This document shows, one piece after another, positions 56,322 through 64,000 of a stretch of 64,000 nt of DNA; positions within the stretch are counted from its first letter, which is position 1; every line of letters begins with the position of its first letter. Origin of the DNA: Leucobacter coleopterorum (lineage in GTDB: Bacteria > Actinomycetota > Actinomycetes > Actinomycetales > Microbacteriaceae); contig NZ_CP049933.1 in the NCBI RefSeq assembly GCF_011382985.1, positions 1,240,001 through 1,304,000 of the forward strand, read 5' to 3'. The notes beneath the pieces were generated by a model. That model saw nothing but the letters and a program-made list of their open reading frames with translations. It was not told the DNA's origin and did not search any database. Both the position numbers and the translations under genes were made by a program.

Positions 56322-58160
56322 TTAGGCACCTGCCCGCTGTGTGTTCACGATTTCAGTCTGAGGGTTGTCGCCGTATAGCTCAGCAATATCGTGCGAGAAA
56401 TCGCGAAGGATGTTGTCTCGCTTGATGCTCATCTTCGGTGTGAGGTGACCGTTTGCTTCGACAAACTCCGTCGGCAGAATAACAAATTTGCGGATCGACT
56501 CTGCACGAGACACGTACTTGTTGCCTAGGTCGATCGCGCTCTGTACCTCAGCCAGTACCTTCGGATTCTTCACCGCCACTTCGAGAGACATTGACGGGTC
56601 TTCACCATTGTTCTTCAACCACGCAGGGAGTATCTCGGGATCGAGTGTGACGAGGGCCGCGATGAAGGGCTTCTGATCGCCAACAACAACTACCTGGCCG
56701 ACAATGGTGTTTGAACGGATCGGATCTTCGAGCGCTGCGGGGGAGACGTTTTTGCCACCGGCAGTGACGATGATTTCCTTCTTGCGGCCCGTGATCGTGA
56801 GGTAGCCCTCGCTATCCAACGAACCGAGATCACCGGTCTTGAAGAAGCCGTCCTCGGTAAAGACCGCCCTCGTGGCCTCCGGATTGTTCCAGTACTCCTT
56901 GAAGACGTCGATGCCCTTGACCTCGATCTCGCCGTCGGCTGCGATGCGCACTGTGTGACCAGGAAGAGGTGGCCCAACGGTACCGATCTTGAAGTGGTCG
57001 GGCAAATTGACGGTGACCGGAGCGGTTGTCTCTGTGAGACCGTAACCCTCAAGAATCTTGACGCCAAGACTGCGATAGAAATGGCCAAGGTAATGGCTGA
57101 GAGGGGCGGAACCCGAAACCGCAAACTTGACGCGGCCTCCGAGACGCGCGCGCAGCTTGGAGTACACGAGCTTGTCGAACACCTTGAACTTAATACCGAG
57201 CATGAGTGGAACTTTGCCGGCGTCAAGTGCTTTGGAATGTGCGACAGCCACCTTTGCCGCCGCGCGGAAGATATTGCCCTTGCCCTCGGCCTCGGTCTTC
57301 TGCTCGGCGGAGTTGTACACCTTCTCGAACACGCGTGGCACCGCGAGCAGAAAGGACGGCTTAAACGAACCGAGCGAGGGGAGCAGTTTTGTCGTATCTG
57401 GTTGGTGCCCGACGCGGACTCCGCCATGCACACAAAGCACTGAGATGAACCGTGCGAACACGTGAGCCAGGGTGACGAAGAGCAGCGTCGACGCTCCCTC
57501 TTCTTGCACCACCTGCGAGAGAGCAGCACCAGCGTTGCGAGAGAGATCAACGAAGTTTGAGTGGGTCAACACGCAGCCCTTGGGGCGACCGGTTGAGCCC
57601 GACGTGTAAATCAGTGTTGCGATGTCGCTACCCACTGCGATGTTTCGGCGACGCTCGATCTCGTCGTCGGCGACCTCTGCGCCTCCTTTAGTGAGCGTTT
57701 TCAGCGCATCCTCATCCATGCGCCATGCGAGTTCAACCTTTGGTGCATCGCTGCGAATCTCAGCTAGGTGCTCAGCGTGCGCGGCGCTCTGCGTCAAGAT
57801 GCCACGCGCTCCTGAGTCTTCAAGGATCCAGTGGAGTTGCAGTGCGGATGAAGTCTCGTACACCGGAACCATGATTGCGCCCGCGTAGAGGAGGGCGAAG
57901 TCTACGAGCGACCACTCGTAGCTGGTCTTGCACATGAACGCGATGCGATCGCCTGGCTCAACACCGGCTGCGACGAAACCCTTTGCGAGCGCAACAACCT
58001 GGGAGCGAAACTCCGAGGCCGTGACGTCGTTCCATGAATCGCCAGCGGGCGTCGCAAAGACGACACGATCGGGTGTTGCTTTAACGCGCTGCTCGAGCAG
58101 GTCAGTGATGTTGTCTTCGGGAACAATCGGGATAAGAATCGGCTTTTCTGACACATTCAT
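56322..58160 (-). CDS. Long-chain fatty acid-CoA ligase (FadD15-like)
   Basis: The protein has 612 residues. It activates fatty acids with ATP and CoA. Motifs: TLIYTSGSTGRPKGCVLTHS (AMP-binding P-loop), GYGLTETTAPVTVNLP, FFKTGDLGSLDSEGYLTITG, and RKKEIIVTAGGKNVSP. The ATG at 58160 follows AAAGGAGCTGCC; a longer frame to 58220 is not favoured. It is divergent from the plsC acyltransferase gene and close to it, so acyl-CoA made here could feed phospholipid synthesis. Confidence 0.93.
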   Translation of the reverse strand: MNVSEKPILIPIVPEDNITDLLEQRVKATPDRVVFATPAGDSWNDVTASEFRSQVVALAKGFVAAGVEPGDRIAFMCKTSYEWSLVDFALLYAGAIMVPVYETSSALQLHWILEDSGARGILTQSAAHAEHLAEIRSDAPKVELAWRMDEDALKTLTKGGAEVADDEIERRRNIAVGSDIATLIYTSGSTGRPKGCVLTHSNFVDLSRNAGAALSQVVQEEGASTLLFVTLAHVFARFISVLCVHGGVRVGHQPDTTKLLPSLGSFKPSFLLAVPRVFEKVYNSAEQKTEAEGKGNIFRAAAKVAVAHSKALDAGKVPLMLGIKFKVFDKLVYSKLRARLGGRVKFAVSGSAPLSHYLGHFYRSLGVKILEGYGLTETTAPVTVNLPDHFKIGTVGPPLPGHTVRIAADGEIEVKGIDVFKEYWNNPEATRAVFTEDGFFKTGDLGSLDSEGYLTITGRKKEIIVTAGGKNVSPAALEDPIRSNTIVGQVVVVGDQKPFIAALVTLDPEILPAWLKNNGEDPSMSLEVAVKNPKVLAEVQSAIDLGNKYVSRAESIRKFVILPTEFVEANGHLTPKMSIKRDNILRDFSHDIAELYGDNPQTEIVNTQRAGA

Positions 58161-58305
58161 GGCAGCTCCTTTGATACCTCGTGTATCGAACGCGGGTGTG
58201 GCACTTCCATTTCTCCGCACCCTTCATTTCCATTCAGCATATAGGTATGCCTCGGGTTAGTTAGGGATCACGCTATTCTGTTCTGAGTCGAGAGGAAACC
58301 ACACC

Positions 58306-58982
58306 GTGTTGTACTGGTTTTTTAAGCACCTAGTATTTGGGCCGCTGTTGAAAACGATCTACCGCCCGTGGGTGGAGGGTTCCGAGAATCTTCCGGCGAC
58401 CGGACCGGTCATTATTGTGGGAAACCACCTCTCCGTGATCGACTCATTTTTTATGCCGCTCATGATCGATCGGCGTGTCTACTTCTTGGCTAAGAGCGAT
58501 TACTTCACTGGGAGGGGCCTCAAAGGGTGGATCGTCAAGAACTTTATGCTTGCTGTGGGGCAGCTTCCCATCGACCGCTCGGGGGCAAAGCTTCTGAAGC
58601 TTCACTGAACACCGGGCTCGGGGTGCTGGATCGCGGCGATGTGCTCGCCATCTACCCCGAGGGCACACGAAGTCCAGACGCGCGCCTGTACCGCGGACGA
58701 ACCGGCGTCGCCAGGCTCGTGCTCGAATCGGGTGCCCTCGTTGTGCCAGCAGTGATGATTGACACCGAGAAGGCGATGCCGATCGGCGCCAAGATTCCAA
58801 AGATCCGTCGCATCGGCACCGTCATCGGTGAACCCCTCGACTTTAGTCGTTTCGCTGGCATGAGCGCGGACCGCTTTGTGTTGCGCAGCGTGACCGACGA
58901 AATCATGCTTGAGATCCAGAAACTGAGTGGCCAGCAGTACGTCGACATTTATGCGTCCAGTGTGCGCAAGCCCTCGGCGTAA
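58306..58982 (+). CDS. plsC: 1-acyl-sn-glycerol-3-phosphate acyltransferase (frameshifted)
   Basis: The restored protein has 225 residues. The catalytic HX4D motif is GNHLSVIDSFFMPL and the substrate motif is YPEGTRSPDARLYRGRTG. The GGGGG near 58580 needs a sixth G to give IDRSGGKASEASLNTGLGVL, joining the halves. It acylates lysophosphatidic acid or a related acceptor. GTG at 58306 is preceded by GAGAGGA. It lies upstream of the DAHP synthase gene on the same strand. Confidence 0.88.
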
Positions 58983-59067
58983 TCTGGCAGCGGTTCACAC
59001 CGCCCTTCGCTAGGCTAGAAGACTGTTGCGTCGAGCACGGCGTGCCAACACGATGTAAAGGACCACG

Positions 59068-60444
59068 GTGGTGAGTGTGAACAAAACACACGAAATTGAT
59101 GCCCGTCTCGTGAACGAGGGGCTCGAGGCCTATCGTGTACTTGAGGCGAAGCAGCAGCCACAGTGGCCTGACGCTTCAGCGGTCCAGCTTGCTTCAGACG
59201 AGCTTGCCTCTCAGCCGCCCCTGGTGTTTGCGGGCGAAGCGGATCAGCTTCGCACCCGACTGGCCGCCGCCGCGCGCGGAGAAGCGTTCCTGTTGCAGGG
59301 TGGCGACTGCGCCGAGACGTTTGAGGCCGCAACGGCCGACAAGATTCGGGATCGGGTCAAGACGTTGCTGCAGATGGCGGTTGTGCTGACGTACGGTGCG
59401 TCAATGCCGGTTATCAAGGTGGGGCGTATGGCCGGGCAGTTTGCCAAGCCGCGTTCGAGCGACACAGAGACGCGCGACGGCGTGACGCTGCCCGCCTACC
59501 GCGGCGACCTCGTGAACGGCTACGACTTCACCCCTGAGGCTCGGGCGGTTGACCCGAACCGCCTCACCCGGGGCTACCACGTCTCAGCCTCGACGCTGAA
59601 CCTGATTCGTGCCTTCACGCAGGGCGGTTTCGCCGATCTGCGTCAGGTGCACGAGTGGAACAAGGGTTTTGTGGGCACCCCGGCAAACCAGCGCTACGAA
59701 TCGCTTGCCGCCGAGATTGATCGCGCGCTCAAGTTCATGGAAGCCTGCGGTGTGGATCACACGGCGCTCACGCAGACCGAGTTCTACGTGAGTCACGAGG
59801 CGCTGCTGCTCGACTACGAGCGACCCCTGGTTCGCATTGATTCACGCACAGGCCTGCCCTACGGCACCTCGGGTCACATGCTGTGGATTGGGGAGCGCAC
59901 ACGCGACCTCAACGGCGCACACGTCGACCTGCTATCGAGATTGCGCAACCCGATCGGGGTGAAGCTCGGTCCGACCGCCTCGGTCGACGATGCGCTGCGA
60001 CTCATCGACAAGCTCGACCCCGAGCGGGAGCCTGGCCGCCTGACGTTCATCACGCGCATGGGTGCCGGCAAGATCCGCGACGTACTGCCTGGATTGCTTG
60101 AGGGTGTGCGGGATGCCGGGGCCCAGCCGCTCTGGATCACCGATCCGATGCACGGCAATGGCATCACCACCGAAACCGGCTACAAGACCCGCCGCTTCGA
60201 CGACGTCATGGACGAGCTGCGAGGCTTCTTCGAAGCGCACCGCGAGGTCGGCACGTTCCCCGGTGGCATCCACGTTGAGCTCACCGGTGACGACGTGACC
60301 GAGTGTCTTGGCGGGTCAGAGAACATTGACGAGGAGACCCTCGCGACTCGCTACGAGTCACTGTGTGATCCACGGCTCAACCACCGTCAGTCCCTGGAAC
60401 TCGCGTTCCAAGTGGCTGAAGAGCTGAAGAAGCTGAAGCACTAG
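59068..60444 (+). CDS. aroG: 3-deoxy-7-phosphoheptulonate (DAHP) synthase, class II
   Basis: The protein has 458 residues, the plant/mycobacterial-type enzyme starting the shikimate pathway from PEP and erythrose-4-phosphate. Blocks: QPQWPDASAV, FLLQGGDCAETFEAAT, VIKVGRMAGQFAKPRSS, LPAYRGDLVNGYDFTPEAR, HMLWIGERTRDLNGAHVDLL, TDPMHGNGITTETGYKTRRF. GTG at 59068 follows AAAGGACC. In mycobacteria aroG lies beside pknL, as here. Confidence 0.96.
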   Translation: MVSVNKTHEIDARLVNEGLEAYRVLEAKQQPQWPDASAVQLASDELASQPPLVFAGEADQLRTRLAAAARGEAFLLQGGDCAETFEAATADKIRDRVKTLLQMAVVLTYGASMPVIKVGRMAGQFAKPRSSDTETRDGVTLPAYRGDLVNGYDFTPEARAVDPNRLTRGYHVSASTLNLIRAFTQGGFADLRQVHEWNKGFVGTPANQRYESLAAEIDRALKFMEACGVDHTALTQTEFYVSHEALLLDYERPLVRIDSRTGLPYGTSGHMLWIGERTRDLNGAHVDLLSRLRNPIGVKLGPTASVDDALRLIDKLDPEREPGRLTFITRMGAGKIRDVLPGLLEGVRDAGAQPLWITDPMHGNGITTETGYKTRRFDDVMDELRGFFEAHREVGTFPGGIHVELTGDDVTECLGGSENIDEETLATRYESLCDPRLNHRQSLELAFQVAEELKKLKH

Positions 60445-60471
60445 ACGCGCTTCGCGCTGATCCCGCCTTAC

Positions 60472-60507
60472 AAGAGCACCCCTGCCCTACAGCTTGAGGG
60501 TGCTCTT
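60472..60507. terminator. Bidirectional terminator between aroG and the kinase gene
   Basis: AAGAGCACCC at 60472-60481 pairs perfectly with GGGTGCTCTT at 60498-60507, around a 16-base loop that includes the kinase stop codon. T-runs are short on both strands. Confidence 0.6.
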
Positions 60508-62612
60508 TACGCTGATCTCGGTGCCCGCGGGCACCTTCTGACCCGCGGCAGGGTTCGTTTCGGTTGCCGTAGCGAAACCGCGGAGCGCATCAGGTACGAG
60601 CGTTGTGGGGGCAAACCCAGCGTTTGAGAGTGCATCCATCGCCTCTTGCAGGCCCATTCCCGAGACATCGGGAACTTCAAAGAGTTCGGGCCCAAGAGAG
60701 ACCTGCAGCCCCACCGCATCGCCGGGACGCACGGGGTCGGTATTCAGCACAAGTGAGATGACTTGGCCCTTTGGTACGTCGTCACTGTGTGCTTCGCTGC
60801 CAAGCGTGGGGTCGACGCTGAGCTCACTCTTAGCGAGTGCATCGGTGGCCTGCTTCACCTTCATGCCCGCGACGTCGGGAACGCTGCCGACAGAAATCTG
60901 AAGTCCTACAGAATCGCCTGTACGGAGTGGATCGGTGTTTGTGTTGAGTGAAATAACGCTGCCGGCGGCTACGTCGCTGTTAAACGCCTTGGTATTGAGC
61001 TCAGAGTTAACGCTGAGCTCACTCTTCGACAAGATTTCGGTAGCGTTTTTAACCGATTTGCCCGCTACGTCGGGCACGCTACCCGCCGAGACAATGAGAT
61101 CAATGCGAGCCTGCTCGGGGTAAGTATCGCCGAGAGCTTCACCGTTGTCGCCAAGGGCAGCCAACACCGAATCGGCGGGTTCGTCAGAGAAACGTTTTTC
61201 GATGACCTTGCCAAAAGTGAAACCGGCGTTTTTTATGGCCGTTTTTGCCGGCTTAATTGACAGACCGACAATGGTCGGAACAGCTTTCATCTCAGGGCCG
61301 GTAGATTTGCAGACTTCAACAGAGCTGCCGCGTTCGAGCCGAGTTCCGGCCTTTGGTGTTGTGGCCGCGACCTTGCCTGCTGGGACCTTCAAGCTTGAAC
61401 ACTCAGCTTCGGTTACTTCAAGTGAACGATCAATAAGCGCGGTTCGAGCTGTGCTCAGATTCGACCCGACGAGATCGGGAACCTCCGCCATCGAGCCAGG
61501 ACCTTGCCCAAACCACCAGCCGATCCCGCCCGCGGCCACGATAAGCGCAACCACACCGAGCGCGATGATGCGCCCGCGAACACTGCGACGGTGTGCGGCG
61601 TTCGCAGCAGACGTGAGAGTCGAGGACTGCTCGCTTGCACTGTCGTCAAGGCCTGTTGCGGGATCGTGCCCTGAAGCCAGCAGATCTTGTTGGGCTTCAT
61701 CAAGCACCGTCGTTGACGGGGTGAGGGCCGTTGTAGCCCGAGTGGCGGGAGAACTCGCGTAGCCTGCACTGGCGCGCCGTGGCGAAGCGCGGAGATGTAT
61801 TCCAGAGCCTCGCCGGCATCACGTGGGCGCTGGTCTGGCTCTCGCTGGGTGGTCCAGCGCACAAGCTCATCGAGTTCGGGAGGTGTCTCGACATTTTTGA
61901 GCGAGGGCACCGGAACCTCTGAGTGTGCGTGCTGGTACGCGATCTGCATCGGCTGTTCGCCGGTGAACGGTTGCGCGCCGGTAAGCATCTCATACAGCAT
62001 CACACCGAAGGCGTACAGGTCGCTGCGTGCGTCGGCAACGCCGCGAGTCACGAGTTCGGGCGAGAGATACGCGATCGTTCCCAGCAGCGCTTGTCCGGTT
62101 GTGGTGTTGGCTGACACGGCGCGGGCAAGACCAAAATCACCAAGTTTGATGCGGCCGTCGTCGGCGAGCATCACGTTTTCGGGTTTCAGATCGCGGTGCA
62201 CGATGCCTGACTGATGAGCTGCGGAGAGACCTGCCAACACAGCCTCACCGACCTCAAGCGTCTGCTCGATGGTCAAGTGCTTTTGCTGCTTGAGGAGGTC
62301 GCGCAGTGTAATGCTTGGAAGGTACTCCATTACCAGGTAGGTGCGCCCGAGATCTTGACCCTGATCAAACACGTTTACCAAGTTGGGATGAGAGAGGCGA
62401 GCCGCGCTGCGGGCTTCTTGCTCAAAGCGTCTCGTGAAGTTGTCGTCTTCGGCGAGATGTTCGTGCATCACCTTGACGGCGACGCGGCGTTCGAGTCGAA
62501 GATCGTTTGCGAGGTAGACCATGGCCATACCGCCGCGAGCGATGCGTGAGCGAATCACGTATCGCTCGTCAAGCGTCTGCCCGATGAGCGGGTCGGAAGG
62601 CACGGAGGACAC
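60487..62612 (-). CDS. Serine/threonine kinase with PASTA repeats, PknL-like (frameshifted)
   Basis: The restored protein has about 708 residues. The kinase domain (residues 1-280) has the Gly loop IARGGMAMVYLA, Lys in VAVKVMHEH, catalytic HRDLKPENVML and KLGDFGLAR. One G added near 61752 joins it to the rest (LPPLGATTALTPSTTVLDEA). A single membrane segment (IIALGVVALIVAAGGIGWWF) leads to five external PASTA repeats; the third and fourth share VGLQISVGSVPDVAG-like text and are near duplicates. Neighbours (aroG, Rv2175c-like gene, polyprenyl synthetase gene) match mycobacterial pknL. It probably phosphorylates the Rv2175c-like protein and perhaps the GarA-like FHA protein. Confidence 0.9.
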
Positions 62613-62706
62613 AAGGAGAGTTTACGGAACAACTGCTGTGTGAAGCCGTGCGCGCGCCGTGCGGTCGAAGATTGCGCTCGCGCGAGGTCACTGGCAAAGT
62701 TAAGGT

Positions 62707-63053
62707 GTGTCCGAGAAATCTACGTCCGAAACTGTTTATCTGACAATCCCCGATCTGGTTGAGCGGCTAGACCTCGCCCCGGAAAGATCCACCGGCTTAT
62801 TGAGGATTCATACCTCGCCGCGGTCCGTGTCGACGGGGTGCTGAAGGTTCCCGCTGAGTTTGTGCAGGGTAACGAACCGTTGCCACCCCTTCGTGGAACG
62901 TTGCTCGCGCTCTTCGACGCCGGATACTCCAACGAAGAAGCTGTTGCCTGGGTCTTTGAGCACAACGAAGAGCTCGGTGAGCGACCTATTGATTCGCTCT
63001 TGGCTGGGCGAAAGAGCGCAGTGCGCCGCGCAACACAGTCACTCGCGTTCTAG
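62707..63053 (+). CDS. Rv2175c-like DNA-binding protein, likely PknL substrate (frameshifted)
   Basis: The restored protein has about 115 residues starting MSEKSTSETVYLTIPDLVER from GTG at 62707. CCCC near 62782 needs one C to give RLDLAPGKIHRLIEDSYLAA. It shows the Rv2175c pattern of a winged helix-turn-helix followed by LRGTLLALFDAGYSNEEAVAW and VFEHNEEL. In mycobacteria Rv2175c is phosphorylated by PknL at an N-terminal Thr; here the N-terminus is Ser/Thr-rich. It is divergent from the kinase gene and convergent with the prenyl synthetase gene. Confidence 0.85.
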
Positions 63054-63060
63054 CTCAGAG

Positions 63061-64000
63061 CTATGCGCTGCGTCGCGCCGCCCGCTCCGCAAGCTGCGTG
63101 AGCGAGGCGACCGCGTCTGAGCGAAGCGGCGCTCCGCTTACCGCTGCCGTTGAACGGGAGATGTTTCGTGAGATCATGCCCTCGACCTGATCGACGGCTC
63201 CGCTCTCCCGAATCGAGCGCTGCAAAATCGAGATCTGATTGGCATCGAGTTCGGTTCCCAGCAGATCATCAAAAATGCGCCGGTGTGTAGTCGGCAGATG
63301 CTCGCGGGCGAGCGTCACCAGAACCGTGCGTTTGCCTTCTGCGAGGTCGTCACCGCTCGGTTTGCCCGTGACTTCCTCGTCTCCGAAAACCCCAAGCAGA
63401 TCATCGCGCAATTGAAAAGCAACCCCCACAGGGAGGCCAAAGTTACTGAGGGCGGTTTCCTGTGCCTCGTTTGCGCCTGCCAATGCCGAGCCAATGAGTA
63501 GAGGCGCCTCGACGCTGTACTTTGCTGACTTGTAGACGAGTACCCTGGTTGAGCGCTCCAGCTGTTCCGCGTGTTCTGCGAACAGAGGCTGCTGTTCTTC
63601 TAACACGTCAAGGTACTGCCCAAGTGCAACTTCACTGCGCATGCGATTGAAGTGAGCACGTGCTGCGCGGGCGGCAGATGGATCCGGCACAGCATCGCAG
63701 GCTTTCTGCATAAACTCATCAGCCCAAGACTGCAACAGATCACCCAGCAAGATGGCCCGGCGAGTCCAAAGTGCTCTGAGGCTCCACGCCACCCGTGCTG
63801 CTGGTGCATCGCGGAAAACAGGCGGTGAGTCGAGGGTCGACCGCGGCGGGTGTCGGAGCGATCGATGAGGTCGTCGTGAATGAGCGCGGCAGCGTGAAAA
63901 AGTTCAAGGGCACATGCCGCGTCAAGAATGGCACCAAACTCGGAGGTGACTTCTCCCGTGAGGTCGAGGGGCTTCACGGCGCGGTAGCCGAGGGTCGCGA
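63061..64000 (-). CDS. Polyprenyl (geranylgeranyl-type) synthetase, 3' part (frameshifted, 5' end outside)
   Basis: This isoprenoid chain-elongation enzyme has the first Asp-rich motif ALIHDDLIDRSDTRRGRPS and the second FQLRDDLLGVFGDEEVTGKP. About 313 residues are in the window; the start lies beyond base 64000. One G or C added at the GGG (plus-strand CCC) near 63763 joins FGLAGAILLGDLLQSWADEF. It supplies prenyl diphosphates for quinones or carotenoids. The location beside the pknL region matches Rv2173 (idsA2). Confidence 0.88.

Overview
The window is a 64 kb, high-GC actinobacterial chromosome segment. The 16S rRNA gene, the garA/ftsR/merR and pknL/Rv2175c-like gene orders, the full mrp antiporter operon and frequent GTG starts point to Actinomycetia. 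From memory of the 16S variable regions, Microbacteriaceae close to Leucobacter is the best guess; I could not run a search.

Layout. 1-3594: 3' end of an Ig-repeat surface protein with a LALTG sorting signal, then an ABC ATPase and its permease. 3721-3793: tRNA-Glu with terminator. 3857-5098: an IS256-family (IS1249-like) element with 25-bp inverted repeats and a perfect 8-bp target duplication. 5137-8792 (minus strand): a relatively AT-rich five-gene operon encoding a small secreted aromatic/Cys-containing peptide, a lipoprotein, a peptidoglycan-binding membrane-fusion-like protein, an ABC ATPase and a FtsX/MacB permease. This is the best candidate for an undescribed system. 8963-12564: DUF1801 protein, leuB, ilvE, FAH-family hydrolase. 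12605-18325: a YbdK-type ligase and an alcohol/aldehyde oxidation cluster (GAF regulator, aldehyde dehydrogenase, Zn alcohol dehydrogenase, DUF779). 18360-29080: rlmN, two MFS transporters, a class V aminotransferase with a divergent LysR regulator, gltX, a thioredoxin-reductase-like flavoprotein, and a queuine pair (VUT transporter and tgt, convergent). 29403-35228: a complete rrn operon (16S-23S-5S) with promoter and terminator and no spacer tRNA. 35319-41693: mrpA to mrpG. 41699-45945: an HSP90-like ATPase with a repeat-rich partner and a YbjN-like protein. 46092-49417: malate synthase and a divergent RamB-like regulator. 49550-52237: FHA (GarA/OdhI-like), two MerR regulators, a ParA-like ATPase. 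52399-64000: pyruvate carboxylase, def, acyl-CoA ligase, plsC, class II DAHP synthase, PASTA kinase (PknL-like), Rv2175c-like DNA-binding protein, and the 3' part of a polyprenyl synthetase gene.

Metabolically the right half centres on the PEP/pyruvate/oxaloacetate/glyoxylate node (malate synthase, RamB, GarA-like FHA, pyruvate carboxylase, DAHP synthase) next to Ser/Thr kinase signalling.

An important caveat: about thirty reading-frame breaks occur, many in housekeeping genes. Each can be repaired by adding one base, nearly always in a short G or C run (commonly five read as four). I therefore treat them as probable sequencing or assembly deletions and annotate the restored genes as single CDSs. 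Where a gene is called frameshifted, its coordinates are those of the given sequence. Restored start/stop overlaps (ATGA, GTGA) independently support many of the corrections.
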